Positions 43,158-54,324 of a DNA stretch of 64,000 bases are shown in pieces. Under the pieces are notes generated by a model that ran no database searches, was not told where the DNA came from, and saw only the letters and a program-made list of their open reading frames with translations. The stretch is from Archivesica marissinica (taxonomy: Eukaryota > Mollusca > Bivalvia > Venerida > Vesicomyidae), in NCBI GenBank assembly GCA_014843695.1, contig CM026386.1, forward strand, positions 12,513,213-12,577,212, written 5' to 3'. Positions within the stretch are counted from its first letter, which is position 1. Each line of letters opens with the position of its first letter. The position numbers were made by a program, and so were the translations under genes.

Positions 43158-44812
43158 TTAGGCTAATACTGGTGGGTTAGTGAGTCTTTCTTTCAGATCT
43201 TCAAATGCTTTCTGTTGTGCTTCCTCCCACTTAAAAGGTGTTTTCTTTACTGGTGGTTTGCTTTTCTTAGTTGTCTTTTGTTGTTTCCCTGCTGGGTGGC
43301 CAATCAAGAGGTCATTCAAAGGACGAGCGATTGTTGCAAAGCCTTTGATGAAGCGCCTATAGTAGCCCGTGAAGCCCAAGAATTTCCGGATTTCTTTCAC
43401 ATTTCTTGGTACTGGCCAGTTTATAACGGCATCTATTTTCTGCGGATCAGCTTGTATGCCTTCTGATGAAACAACATGTCCCAGGTAAGTAGTTTTAGTC
43501 TTAAAGAATTCGCATTTGGATGGCTTAATTTTCAGGTTGTACGAAGAGAGTCGTTCAAAAACATTGTCTAATCTGTCAAGGTGTGAATCTATGTCCTCAG
43601 AGAATATAATGATATCGTCGAGATATATTAGGCAATCCTTCAGATTTATGTCACCCATACATCGCTCCATAAGTCTTTGAAAAGTTGCTGGGGCGTTGCA
43701 GAGTCCGAAGGGCATTCTTTGGCATTCGTAAAATCCCAGTCCTCCTATTTGAAATGCTGTTTTCTCTTTGTCTTCTTCAGCCATTTCGACCTGCCAATAT
43801 CCTGTTTTTAAATCAAGTTTTGAGAAGTATTTAGCTCCAGATAGTAAGTGTAACGTGTCTTCTACACGTGGTATGGCATATGCGTCTTTTTTCGTTCTTG
43901 AATTAAGTTTTCGGAAATCTATGCAAAATCGGATTGATCCATCTTTCTTTCTGGCTATTACTACATTGGATGACCATGGGCTTTTTGAATTTCTTATAGC
44001 TCCTATATTTAGCATTTCCTGAAGATGCTCTTTCACTTCATTGAATATAGCTGGTGGTATTCGCCGGTATGGTTCCTTAAATGGTTCGTCAATAGTTAGG
44101 CTAATTTTGTGGCGAACTTCTGACGTATGTCCTAATTCTTGTGGTGTCTTTGGAAATATATTCTCCCACTTCTCAAATAAATTGTATACTTTCTTCTTTT
44201 GGTCATTGGTGAGATTGGATTCCTCTAAATCCACCCCGTACTTGGCTTTGCAGTCATGTTTCTCATATTGTTTGATTTCCTTTTCAGGTTGGATGGATGC
44301 AGAACACACTGATTTTATTGGAGTGGAGATGTCTGCTTGTCGTAGCACTTTAACCTCTTGTAGCTGACAAATGTCTGATTTTGCTCTTATTTTAATAGGT
44401 TTTGCAGAAATGTTACATATTCTGACAGGTATTCTTGTTGTCTTTCCGGGATTATTTCCAGATACAACTCGTGGACAAATAATCGCATTATGTACGCTGT
44501 GTTCCTCTATGGGTTCCGTCACTGCCGCCTCAAAGTTTCTATATTTTCTTAGTAAACCTGTGACTGTCCTGGTTTCCCTCGGATGTAGTAAAATATCTCT
44601 AGTTGCTACTACTTTACCAATATTAGTTGTCATTGACATAAATGCTGTTTCCCATTCTTTAGAAATTTCTGTGTGTAATGTTCTATGTTCATTAATTTCT
44701 CTGATGACGTTGGTACCAAGTAAGATGGGTACATTTGAATGAAATTCTGTATTTGGTACAACCAAGAAAAGTGTATAGACTGGATATTCTAATATGTTTG
44801 TTATATTTCCAG
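43158..44812 (-). pseudogene. Ty3 pol, end of protease and reverse transcriptase
   Basis: The frame is open from about 44812 (the TTG at 44765 is not a start). The first residues finish the retropepsin (VPILLGTNVI). RT spans about residues 210-400 from 44765: KDGSIRFCIDFRKLN, LDLKTGYWQ (~317), GLCNAPATFQRLM and the YLDD catalytic pair (~381-384). The connection region follows (KIRKFLGFTGYYRRFI type, here EIRKFLGFTGYYRRFIKGFA) and KAFEDLKERLTNPPVLA before TAA at 43158-43160. The next residues (ADY) continue in frame beyond that stop, so it is a nonsense mutation. Confidence 0.94.
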
Positions 44813-45049
44813 TCCAAAATCATTTAAGCTTTTCATATCAGGTTGGTCGGTCATGCTGTTGTAAAAACGTTCAGACATGGTACTGACCATTGATCCATTG
44901 TCTATTAAAGTAGGTGCTTCTATTCCATTTATATTCACTTTTGTTTGGTTTGATTCACCGATTAGTCGATCAAAGACTGTTGCTGTAGGGCTATCATATT
45001 CTTTTGTGCTCTGGTTCTGCCCCGTGGACAGAGCACCTTTCAGTTTAAA
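44813..45049 (-). pseudogene. Ty3 protease N-terminal part, -1 frame relative to gag
   Basis: Entered by -1 frameshift at 45043-45049. The frame reads through VNINGIEAPTLIDNGSMVST (active-site region about 44880-44910) to a stop at about 44806. The catalytic triplet is D-N-G, followed by Ser, rather than the D-S/T-G of retropepsins. A one-base indel in the T-run (plus-strand AAAA at 44816-44819) separates this frame from the RT frame. The frame then continues beyond the indel as the RT ORF. Confidence 0.8.
45006..45049 (-). promoter_or_regulatory. programmed -1 ribosomal frameshift signal
   Basis: On the minus strand the gag codons ACT TTA AAC TGA hold the heptamer T TTA AAC (45043-45049), the X XXY YYZ type. 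A 6-nt spacer (TGAAAG) follows and then GTGCTCTG - 15 nt - CAGAGCAC, a perfect 8-bp stem (45029-45036 with 45006-45013). The gag stop lies right after the heptamer and the -1 frame enters the protease. It sets the Gag:Gag-Pol ratio in related elements. Confidence 0.85.
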
Positions 45050-47520
45050 GTCTTCTGTTCATGTTTTATAACATCACTATGTCCATCATTTCTTCCTTCA
45101 TTATGAGTATTTCGATCGTATGTGTAATTCCTAGTATCTGCTGAATCGCGTCTATCATTGTATTGTCCTCTTCCGTATCCATATCCTCTCCTAGTTGTTC
45201 TGTAGTGTCCTCTTCCTCCATACCCAACGGTTCTCTGGTTAAATCCTTTTCTCCTATTCCAATCTTGATTCCATGTGTCATGATATTCATATGGGTCCCT
45301 GTTATCATCTTGTCTATATTTTCTATCCTGACTCTCCAAATGTTTCTGTGTTTTCATATCGTTCAACTTTATCTCCATATTCTTCATTTTCTCAACCAAA
45401 TCTTTTAATATGGTCATCTGCTCTTTCATCTCTGTCTGTTGAGTATTAATATGTTTTGGAACATCATTGTTCTTCACAAGTTTCATCTCTGCTTCTTCTT
45501 TTCTTATCTTTCTCTGTAAGTCTTCAAAATCAGTAGCTGTTTCATAGCATATTCGTGTTGCATTTCTTAATTCAACATTGTAAAGATGTCTCCAAAACCT
45601 TGTTTTTAGCATGTTATCTTTCTGGTTCCTTTGTATGTGTCCTTTCTCTATTGCTGTCTGCAAAACACCTTCCAGTCTAATTCCCCACTCTGGAACACCC
45701 TCGTCTTTCTTTTGATTAGATTGGTAGAATTCTGCAATTACTGATTCTCCTGATCTAACATTCCCATACACTGTGTCAAGTTTGTCTACAATATCCTTAG
45801 TTGTCGCATCTGGGGCTAATGTTAACAATATCTTTCTGGTGTTTCCACTAAGTGAATTTCTCACAGCCTGTCGTAAAATATCCTCGTGATATAGGTCTGA
45901 TCTTATCATGACGTTAATTTCAATTTTCCATTCTTCAAAAGAACTCTCTGTTAACTTTGGCACTGTCGGTTTGTATATATGTGATCTAACCTTTTCTCTT
46001 TCTGTAATTTGTCTTTCAACTATATCAGCAAGAGTGTTGCCATCATTCCTTTCTATGTGCTTTCTACCATCTTTCATTCTACTCTTTGTGCTGTTCTGTC
46101 TAATTGTTCGCTTACCATCAATATCACTGTCATCACTTGTGTCAGTATCCAGTAAACTCAATTCAGTTTGCATTTTGACTAAACTCCTTTCTAACATATG
46201 TTCCTGTTCTTTCAGTTCCTTTATTCTTTTGTCTTTCAGACGTCTCTTTTCTTGTTCCAATTTCAATTTCCTTTCCATATCCATCTCCTTTCGTTTCCTT
46301 TCCTTCAACATTCGTTTCCTCCTTGCTTCTTTTTCTACCTCTTGTTCCTTCAATTTCAATCTCTGTATTCTTTCCAACAGTTCATACTCTTCATCATCTT
46401 CATTTTCCTGTTTAACTTTCACAACTTTTCTCACTTTTCTAGTGTTCTTTTCTCTATTATAATCCTCATCTATATCTCTAACACCTTTCCTAAATACTTT
46501 CTTTCTTGTTGTGTCCAAGTTAGTCTTACTACCAGCATATGCTTGTTTCTTATTCAGCTCCCTCTGTAGCTCTTGTTCCTGCCTATATATTTCATACTCA
46601 TCATGTATCTCTTGTTCATAGGTCTGTGTACTATTAAATATCTTTCTTGGAATATGTGTTGCCTTCTTCTCCAACCATCTCATTTCTTTGTCCAACATGT
46701 CATTTCTACCATCTCTAAATTCTATATCATCATGATCCGATAAGTATTCTGGATCGAAATATTCATCTTCAGTGACTTTGTTGTCCTCACTCCGTATATC
46801 GTATCCACCATACTCTGTCTCATCTATATACATATCTCCTTTTACAAAATGCGACATATTTTCCTTGTCCACTGTGTCATTTCCGCCATCTCTAATTCCT
46901 ATATATTCACCATGATCATCATATTCCTCTTCAGTGACTATGTTGGCTTCACCAACAATAATTTCTCCACTAATATCTGATTCATCATCTATATCAACAT
47001 GTCCTTCTACATTGTTGTGCATACTGTCCATATCACATTGTGTATAACTCGCTGTTCCATTCTTCTCCAATAACATATCTGTTTCCATGCTTTCTAATTT
47101 AGTTATCTCCATTTCTAACATTATCCTTCTCTTCTCTAATTCTTTGTTCATATTATGCCCTACTCTCAAACCCATTGGTTCATCCTGCTTCTGGTGTCTA
47201 CTATTCACTAATGTGTCTCTCCGAGTCCGTAATTCATCCCTTGCTTTAAATTTCTTCCCCTTATCTAACATTTCTTTTTCATTCACTATCCCCTTTTCTC
47301 TTTCTCTCAAATCCATTGTTTCCTCCTGTTTCCGTTGTCTAGATTTCACTAATGTGTCTCTCTGACTCCTTAATTCCTCCATTGCTTTCAATTTTATCTC
47401 TTTATCTATTCTTACTTTTTCCTTCCTTATCCTCTTTTCTACTTCCTTTTCTTTAGCTTCCATTGCTAATCGTTCCATTCTCAGTTTCTTTAATTCTCTC
47501 TCCGATATGTAGTCTGCCAT
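45040..47520 (-). CDS. gag: Ty3 gag polyprotein, 826 aa, intact
   Basis: ATG at 47520, stop TGA at 45040. Residues ~1-110 are a Lys/Glu/Arg-rich coiled coil with an internal duplication (RDTLVKSRQRKQEE and RDTLVNSRHQKQDE). ~150-300 is acidic with two related EEEY/EDEY...RDGxND blocks. ~330-500 is a second long coiled coil. ~545-700 resembles a capsid fold (LTESSFEEWKIEINVMI, VYGNVRSGESVIAEFYQ, GVPEWGIRLEGVLQ). ~745-826 is Arg/Gly/Tyr-rich (GYGGRGHYR, RRGYGYGRGQY). No CCHC zinc knuckle is present, so RNA binding is presumably through the RG-rich tail. Length is well above the usual gypsy gag because of the N-terminal coiled coils. The frame is undamaged, unlike pol. Confidence 0.88.
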   Translation of the reverse strand: MADYISERELKKLRMERLAMEAKEKEVEKRIRKEKVRIDKEIKLKAMEELRSQRDTLVKSRQRKQEETMDLREREKGIVNEKEMLDKGKKFKARDELRTRRDTLVNSRHQKQDEPMGLRVGHNMNKELEKRRIMLEMEITKLESMETDMLLEKNGTASYTQCDMDSMHNNVEGHVDIDDESDISGEIIVGEANIVTEEEYDDHGEYIGIRDGGNDTVDKENMSHFVKGDMYIDETEYGGYDIRSEDNKVTEDEYFDPEYLSDHDDIEFRDGRNDMLDKEMRWLEKKATHIPRKIFNSTQTYEQEIHDEYEIYRQEQELQRELNKKQAYAGSKTNLDTTRKKVFRKGVRDIDEDYNREKNTRKVRKVVKVKQENEDDEEYELLERIQRLKLKEQEVEKEARRKRMLKERKRKEMDMERKLKLEQEKRRLKDKRIKELKEQEHMLERSLVKMQTELSLLDTDTSDDSDIDGKRTIRQNSTKSRMKDGRKHIERNDGNTLADIVERQITEREKVRSHIYKPTVPKLTESSFEEWKIEINVMIRSDLYHEDILRQAVRNSLSGNTRKILLTLAPDATTKDIVDKLDTVYGNVRSGESVIAEFYQSNQKKDEGVPEWGIRLEGVLQTAIEKGHIQRNQKDNMLKTRFWRHLYNVELRNATRICYETATDFEDLQRKIRKEEAEMKLVKNNDVPKHINTQQTEMKEQMTILKDLVEKMKNMEIKLNDMKTQKHLESQDRKYRQDDNRDPYEYHDTWNQDWNRRKGFNQRTVGYGGRGHYRTTRRGYGYGRGQYNDRRDSADTRNYTYDRNTHNEGRNDGHSDVIKHEQKTLN

Positions 47521-49340
47521 GATTTCACTTTCACTTTCAAATCATTAACATCAATATTCAATTCAGTTCAATTATTCAACAATTTAATGTCGCAAACTCT
47601 CCTTTTTCTTCTCGTAATAATATGTCTCGGTTGCTACGGCTCTTACCAGGGTCTATCCTATTGTAGACTCGCTGGAGTTGTCTAGGGGGTTTCTTCGTTA
47701 TTATATGTATTAATGATAACTCAACACAGTATTACATTTCTTCTATATAATATCTTGTTTAAATTGGCATCAGAAATATCCATATATATATAATCAGTGA
47801 TCTATATATATATCGTATCATTAAAAGCTTATTTAACAATCCATTTGTGTGAGCCGACTCTGCGCTTACACAGTATATTTAACATCCAATCTTTCTAATC
47901 CGTCATTACTCAATATCACTATAATCTAATCACTGTTTCTGATTAGATTAACTTTTAATCACCTTCTATATGGTTCGCCGAAACTCTATGTTTCTTCTAT
48001 GGCTGAACAATTTAATTATTCGACAAATCTTTATAAGTTATATTTCTTATAATGTCCATAATATCTAAGTATCATAAATACAGTTTATATGTTCTATATA
48101 CTAGATTGAGATCACGACCTTTCTCGCTCCTGGAGTTAGGCTCTAGTGTGTCTGATTTATGTCAATAAAATCCATTTCTTATATACATGATTGAATCAGT
48201 GTATATATGATATAACAATTCCTAAAACATCTGTTATTCCTAAACATCTGTTATGTTATCTAATATTACACCATCAAACCAGTTCGGTGCCTTTGTATTA
48301 CATAACTGGACACCTGCAACCACGGCCTGTTATCTAATATTACACCATCAAACCAGTTCGGTGCCTTTGTATTACATAACTGGACACCTGCAACCACGGC
48401 CTTGATAAACTGAGATTAGGCCTAACATCTTAAGTCATTTCCCGCGCGAAGCGAGATTGATAATTTTAGGCGCGAAAATAATAGCAGACGATTATGCATA
48501 AAACAAATATATATATATTACATGGTAAACATTTGGCCATATATAGAAACAGTTTAATGTATTTATATAATACATTACTATTTATATATATAACAATAAT
48601 AAACATTTCGTGCAAATTGGGGTTTTGCACAACATACATACTACAATCGGACAACGATTAAATGGGTCGCTGGTCACTGGTCACTGCTGAAAGAGGATTA
48701 GTATGTACGACACATGCAATGTTATGTGTATTGTGTTGTGTAGTCCTAGATGTTTACTCTGTGTCTTTATGTCAATACTGACTTATAGAAAAATCTATGA
48801 AATACAAAAATAGGACAATGATATACAATATAGATAAATAAATTTGATCTCACCACACCATTTTCAATGAGTCGTCCAATACGAATCACACAAATAAGTC
48901 ACACATTATTAATGTAACACTATATCACAATAACTGTTAGCAAGTCCATGCTCTTCACATCTAGAGACGAACGATCCTGATGCTGACGATTGTTGCTTGT
49001 TGATATATGTATAAATCCATGGGTCCAAGTAATCACTGATAAGCATAGTAAGTTAGTGTGCACACATTCAAAAACGTCGTACCCCGGGTATCCGAATCCG
49101 TGTAGATAACGATAAACATCTGTATGTCCAGTTAGGGATGTGATGCTGAGAGTATCTCATATAAAACATCTTCAAGTGCTGCGATTCCATTGAGATGAGG
49201 TCTAGACGAGCTGAGACGAGGTCTAGAGGTGAAGTATAGAGGTGAAGTCTAGATTCTAGAGGCGATATCTAGAGTCGAAGTATATAGTCGATTCTAGAAG
49301 AGAAGCATAGAGTCGAGTCTAGGCGAGGCGCAGTTGATAA
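47521..49340 (-). other. 1.8-kb leader between PBS and gag
   Basis: Unusually long untranslated leader, AT-rich, with no conserved ORF. It contains a 74-bp tandem duplication (48255-48402). Near the PBS side (49200-49330) TCTAGA/GTCTAGA-type motifs repeat. Confidence 0.7.
48255..48402. repeat. 74-bp tandem duplication in the Ty3 leader
   Basis: GTTATCTAATATTACACCAT ... AACCACGGCCT occurs at 48255-48328 and again at 48329-48402, identical. It includes AACCAGTTCGGTGCC. Confidence 0.93.
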
Positions 49341-49351
49341 GTTGGGCGCCA
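49341..49351 (-). other. primer-binding site
   Basis: Minus strand TGGCGCCCAAC starts one base inside the 5' LTR. TGGCGCC matches the 3' CCA-end region of a tRNA, which would prime reverse transcription. The tRNA identity cannot be fixed by eye. Confidence 0.75.
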
Positions 49352-49352
49352 T

Positions 49353-50186
49353 TTTCGCAGACCGCCGGCGAGCACTAAGGGTGTGGGGGTCGAGATCGAC
49401 AAAGAAAGAGGAAAACTCTTTTATTAATGTCTACTGCACTTTATTCCTCGCAATATAGCCATCGTTTCTCTCTCCGTCTCTATCTATCCCTCTCTATCTC
49501 TATCTCTCTATCTCTATATCTCTATCTCTCGATATCTCTATCTCTCGATCTGCAACCAATATATACAAATATACAGTTTCATACTTATAAACATCACATA
49601 ATTAACAATCACATAAGTTATACCATATCATCAGACATATATAATGACGACAATTGCATTGACGAATTTAAGAAATACAATATACGATGGTGTAGTTTAA
49701 GTTAGACAATGAAAATCAAGTCTTTACATCTGATCGATATTCCTCAAAAACTAACAGGTTATCAGTCAATGTACATGAATAATATATTATCGGGATGGTA
49801 GTCAAAAAGAGTAGCAATAGTTACCTGAAGGTATATATATATATTCCTACATAATATGGTTTATTTGTAGCACATAATTAATGGCGTCTTGTTTATGTTT
49901 TGTGAAAATGGCGGATGTCTCATATGCATGCAGTGATTGGTTAGTAAAGAGCACGTGCTTAAATATTGTCACGTGTCAGGTCAAATGTACGTGTCACTTA
50001 TTATAACTATTGGTCCAAGGGAAATAACTAAAACTATACTACACTGTACTACATATGCTACGTTACAAACTAACTGAAGGTGTTACAACGTTTTCAACTC
50101 ACTGCTTCAAATAGGGGCAAAAATGACAAGCGAATATATGTGTTCAAAGAGTTTGTATTTATTAACAACAATTGCACCCTATGACA
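49353..50186 (-). repeat. 5' LTR
   Basis: About 834 bp, ~99% identical to the 3' LTR apart from a longer CTCTAT/CTCGAT microsatellite. Starts TGTCATAGGG on the minus strand. The last bases read CTGCGAAA instead of CTGCGACA, so the canonical CA end is lost next to the PBS. Confidence 0.9.
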
Positions 50187-50589
50187 CCCTGCTTATGAAT
50201 GACCATATCGGCAATATACATTATTATCCGGAGTTTTATTCGATGATGAATTCGTTATTACGATGTTGGTCATCTTGTATCGGTCACACATTTTACTATA
50301 CGTTTGTTTGTACCACAAACATGTTACTCTTTGAATGATGAAACTTGAGAACATATATAATGATGATGATGACGATAATGAGGTGGTGTTCAAAAATACT
50401 ATGATGATGACGATGAATTGCATTGGTGAAATGCTATATCAGTGGAAATGCTGCTCAAACATGTAGTTTGTTTATCGATTAAACAATAATAATAAGGTGG
50501 TGTTCATGAATATGAAGATGATGATGAATTGAATTATTGGTATATATATTTTTTATACCCTACTTTTATAATTATATTATGACACATGC
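50187..50589. other. flank of Ty3 element; diverged GAT-rich sequence
   Basis: No gene. From about 50350 degenerate copies of the neighbouring satellite appear (ATAATGAGGTGGTGTTCA, GATGATGAATTG). Confidence 0.5.
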
Positions 50590-53500
50590 GCAAGTACATG
50601 GTAATTGCGGTGGTATTCATGACTATGATGATGATGATGATGATGAATTGCATTTGAGTTGGTTAGATGCTGTATTAAGTGGTATGGCTTTTTGTACCTT
50701 TTGTTTGAATATCGATTATGAAACATGATCAATTACATGCTAATTGTGATGATGACGATGATGATGATGATGATGATGATGATAATGTGGTGGCGTTCTC
50801 GACTGTGATGATGATGATGATGAATTGCATTTGAGTTGGTTAGATGCTGTATTAAGTGGTATGGCTTTTTGTACCTTTTGTTTGAATAACGATTATGAAA
50901 CATGATCAACTACATGCTAATTGTGTTGATGACGATGATGATGACGATAATGTGGTGGCGTTCACGACTATGATGATGATGATGATGAATTGCATTTGAG
51001 TTGGTTAGATGCTGTATTAAGTGGTATGGCTTTTTGTACCTTTTGTTTGAATATCGATTATGAAACATGATCAATTACATGCTAATTGTGATGATGACGA
51101 TGATGATGATGATGATGATGATGATAATGTGGTGGCGTTCTCGACTGTGATGATGATGATGATGAATTGCATTTGAGTTGGTTAGATGCTGTATTAAGTG
51201 GTATGGCTTTTTGTACCTTTTGTTTGAATAACGATTATGAAACATGATCAACTACATGCTAATTGTGTTGATGACGATGATGATGACGATAATGTGGTGG
51301 CGTTCACGACTATGATGATGATGATGATGAATTGCATTTGAGTTGGTTAGATGCTGTATTAAGTGGTATGGCTTTTTGTACCTTTTGTTTGAATATCGAT
51401 TATGAAACATGATCAACTACATGCTAATTGTGATGATGACGATGATGATGATGATAATGTGGTGGCGTTCACGACTATGATGATGATGATGATGAATTGC
51501 ATTTGAGTTGGTTAGATGCTGTATTAAGTGGTATGGCTTTTTGTACCTTTTGTTTGAATATCGATTATGAAACATGATCAACTACATGCTAATTGTGATG
51601 ATGATGATGATGATGATGATGATAATGTGGTGGCGTTCTCGACTGTGATGACGATGATGATGATGATGAATTGCATTTGAGTTGGTTAGATGCTGTATTA
51701 AGTGGTATGGCTTTTTGTACCTTTTGTTTGAATATCGATTATGAAACATGATCAACTACATGCTAATTGTGATGATGACGATGATGATGATGATAATGTG
51801 GTGGCGTTCACGACTATGGTGATGATGAATTGCATTTGAGTTGGTTAGATGCTGTATTAAGTGGTATGGCTTTTTGTACCTTTTGTTTGAATATCGATTA
51901 TGAAACATGATCAACTACATGCTAATTGTGATGATGACGATGATGATGATGATTAATGTGGTGGCGTTCACGACTATGATGATATGATGATGATGAATTG
52001 CATTTGAGTTGGTTATATGCTGTATTAAGTGGTATGGCTTTTTGTACCTTTTGTTTGAATATCGATTATGAAACATGATCAACTACATGCTAATTGTGAT
52101 GATGACGATGATGATGATGATGATGATAATGTGGTGGCGTTCTCGACTGTGATGATGATGATGATGAATTGCATTTGAGTTGGTTAGATGCTGTATTAAG
52201 TGGTATGGCTTTTTGTACCTTTTGTTTGAATAACGATTATGAAACATGATCAACTACATGCTAATTGTGTTGATGACGATGATGATGATGATAATGTGGT
52301 GGCGTTCACGACTATGATGATGATGATGATGAATTGCATTTGAGTTGGTTAGATGCTGTATTAAGTGGTATGGCTTTTTGTACCTTTTGTTTGAATATCG
52401 ATTATGAAACATGATCAACTACATGCTAATTGTGATGATGACGATGATGATGATGATAATGTGGTGGCGTTCACGACTATGATGATGATGATGATGATGA
52501 ATTGCATTTGAGTTGGTTAGATGCTGTATTAAGTGGTATGGCTTATTGTACCTTTTGTTTGAATATCGATTATGAAACATGATCAACTACATGCTAATTG
52601 TGATGATGATGATGATGATGATGATGATAATGTGGTGGCGTTCTCGACTGTGATGATGATGATGATGATGAATTGCATTTGAGTTTGTTAGATGCTGTAT
52701 TAAGTGGTATGGCTTTTTGTACCTTTTGTTTGAATAAGGATTATGAAACATGATCAACTACATGCTAATTGTGATGATGACGATGATGATGACGATAATG
52801 TGGTGGCGTTCACGACTATGGTGATGATGAATTGCATTTGAGTTGGTTAGATGCTGTATTAAGTGGTATAGCTTTTTGTACCATTTGTTTGAATATCGAT
52901 TATGAAACATGATCAACTACATGCTTATTGTGATGATGACGATGATGATGATGATAATGTGGTGGCGTTCACGACTATGATGATGATGATGATGATGAAT
53001 TGCATTTGAGTTGGTTAGATGCTGTATTAAGTGGTATGGCTTTTTGTACCTTTTGTTTGAATATCGATTATGAAACATGATCAACTACATGCTAATTGTG
53101 ATGATGACGATGATGATGATGATAATGTGGTGGCGTTCACGACTATGGTGATGATGAATTGCATTTGAGTTGGTTAGATGCTGTATTAAGTGGTATGGCT
53201 TTTTGTACCATTTGTTTGAATATCGATTATGAAACATGATCAACTACATGCTTATTGTGATGATGACGATGATGATGATGATAATGTGGTGGCGTTCACG
53301 ACTATGATGATGATGATGATGAATGATGAATTGCATTTGAGTTGGTTAGATGCTGTATTAAGTGGTATAGCTTTTTGTACCATTTGTTTGAATATCGATT
53401 ATGAAACATGATCAACTACATGCTTATTGTGATGATGACGATGATGATGATGATAATGTGGTGGCGTTCACGACTATGATGATGATGATGATGATGAATT

Positions 53501-53745
53501 GCATTTGAGTTGGTTAGATGCTGTATAAAGTGGTATGGCTTTTTGTACCTCTTGTTTGAATATCGATTATGAAACATGATCAACTACATGCTAATTGTGT
53601 TGATGACGATGATGAAGATGATAATGTGGTGGCGTTCACAACTATGATGATGATGATGATGAATTGCATTCAAATTGGTGAAATGCTGTATTTGTGTATT
53701 GGTTTTTTATACCCTTTGTTTGTATATCGATTATGATGATGATAC
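50590..53745. repeat. ~165-bp satellite with embedded (GAT)n, ~18 homogeneous copies
   Basis: The unit contains GAATTGCATTTGAGTTGGTT, AGATGCTGTATTAAGTGGTA, TGGCTTTTTGTACCTTTTGT, TCGATTATGAAACATGATCA, (GAT)n, AATGTGGTGGCGTTC. Two unit types alternate: TTCTCGACTGTG followed by AATAACG, and TTCACGACTATG followed by AATATCG. (GAT)n length varies between units. Edge units are diverged. Short Asp-rich ORFs here are not genes. Confidence 0.95.
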
Positions 53746-54324
53746 ATTTGTGAAATGCTGCACTTAATGGCAGCGCAGACGAACTTTGCTCACAATAGCA
53801 TGAGCTATATTTACTGTATAATTACAGCCATATTGTAAAATTATAGCCATCTTTGTTAAAGTCCCATTGTGCTTTTTTTTATTTATATATTTTTTTTTTC
53901 TTCTTTAATTTGAAAAAGTAGAATGTAATTCTGATGCAAACTAATTCTAATGTTATATATTTTGAAACCAGTTCTTTCTGGACACATGTCTTAAAGTATT
54001 ATTCAGTTGAGGAAATATAAGGCAGTAACTTCACGTTTGAACACTCTTTCCGTTGTAATTCCTATTGAATAGCACATAATGGGATTTTAAAATGTAGAAT
54101 TAAAATTTATTCCAGTATCAGTTAGGAACTTGTTTGACATTTCACCTTAGACCTATACATTCATGCAGTTGTTATTTTAATGAGAATAGTATTGCTAGTC
54201 TGGTTATGTTTCTCGTGCTATTGTGCTTTTTGTGCTGCTCGTTGCTCGTGTGCGATCTCGAAAAAACCCGTGTTTTTTATTATAGATGTGTGTCAGTGTC
54301 TGTTTCCCAGGAATCACCGTTTGA
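53746..54324 (+). other. likely 5' UTR of the LINE plus unique sequence
   Basis: No ORF of note. The LINE's 5' end cannot be placed because no target duplication or second copy is in the window. Confidence 0.4.

Larger units (their letters stand above)
39811..50186 (-). mobile_element. Ty3/gypsy LTR retrotransposon, full-length but mutated
   Basis: About 10.4 kb on the minus strand: 5' LTR (49353-50186), PBS, 1.8-kb leader, gag, -1 frameshift site, protease-RT-RNase H-integrase, PPT, 3' LTR (39811-40628). The domain order PR-RT-RH-IN places it in Ty3/gypsy (Metaviridae). No envelope or chromodomain was seen. LTRs are ~99% identical outside a microsatellite, so insertion is recent, yet pol has one frameshift and two nonsense codons. 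Flanks lack a clean TSD. CATAA (minus strand) begins the 3' flank and also occurs 6 bp before the 5' LTR. Confidence 0.95.

Noticed and set aside
43180..47365. Plus-strand ORFs of 60-184 aa opposite gag and pol
   Set aside because: Antisense shadows of the Ty3 coding frames, Ser/Phe/Leu-rich as expected opposite Lys/Glu/Arg codons.
39811..50186. An envelope gene (errantivirus-like)
   Set aside because: Only ~490 bp lies between the pol stop and PPT, with no ORF.
53229..53411. Asp-rich ORFs in the GAT satellite (also 50537-50728)
   Set aside because: (GAT)n translated as poly-Asp. Present only because of unit structure.
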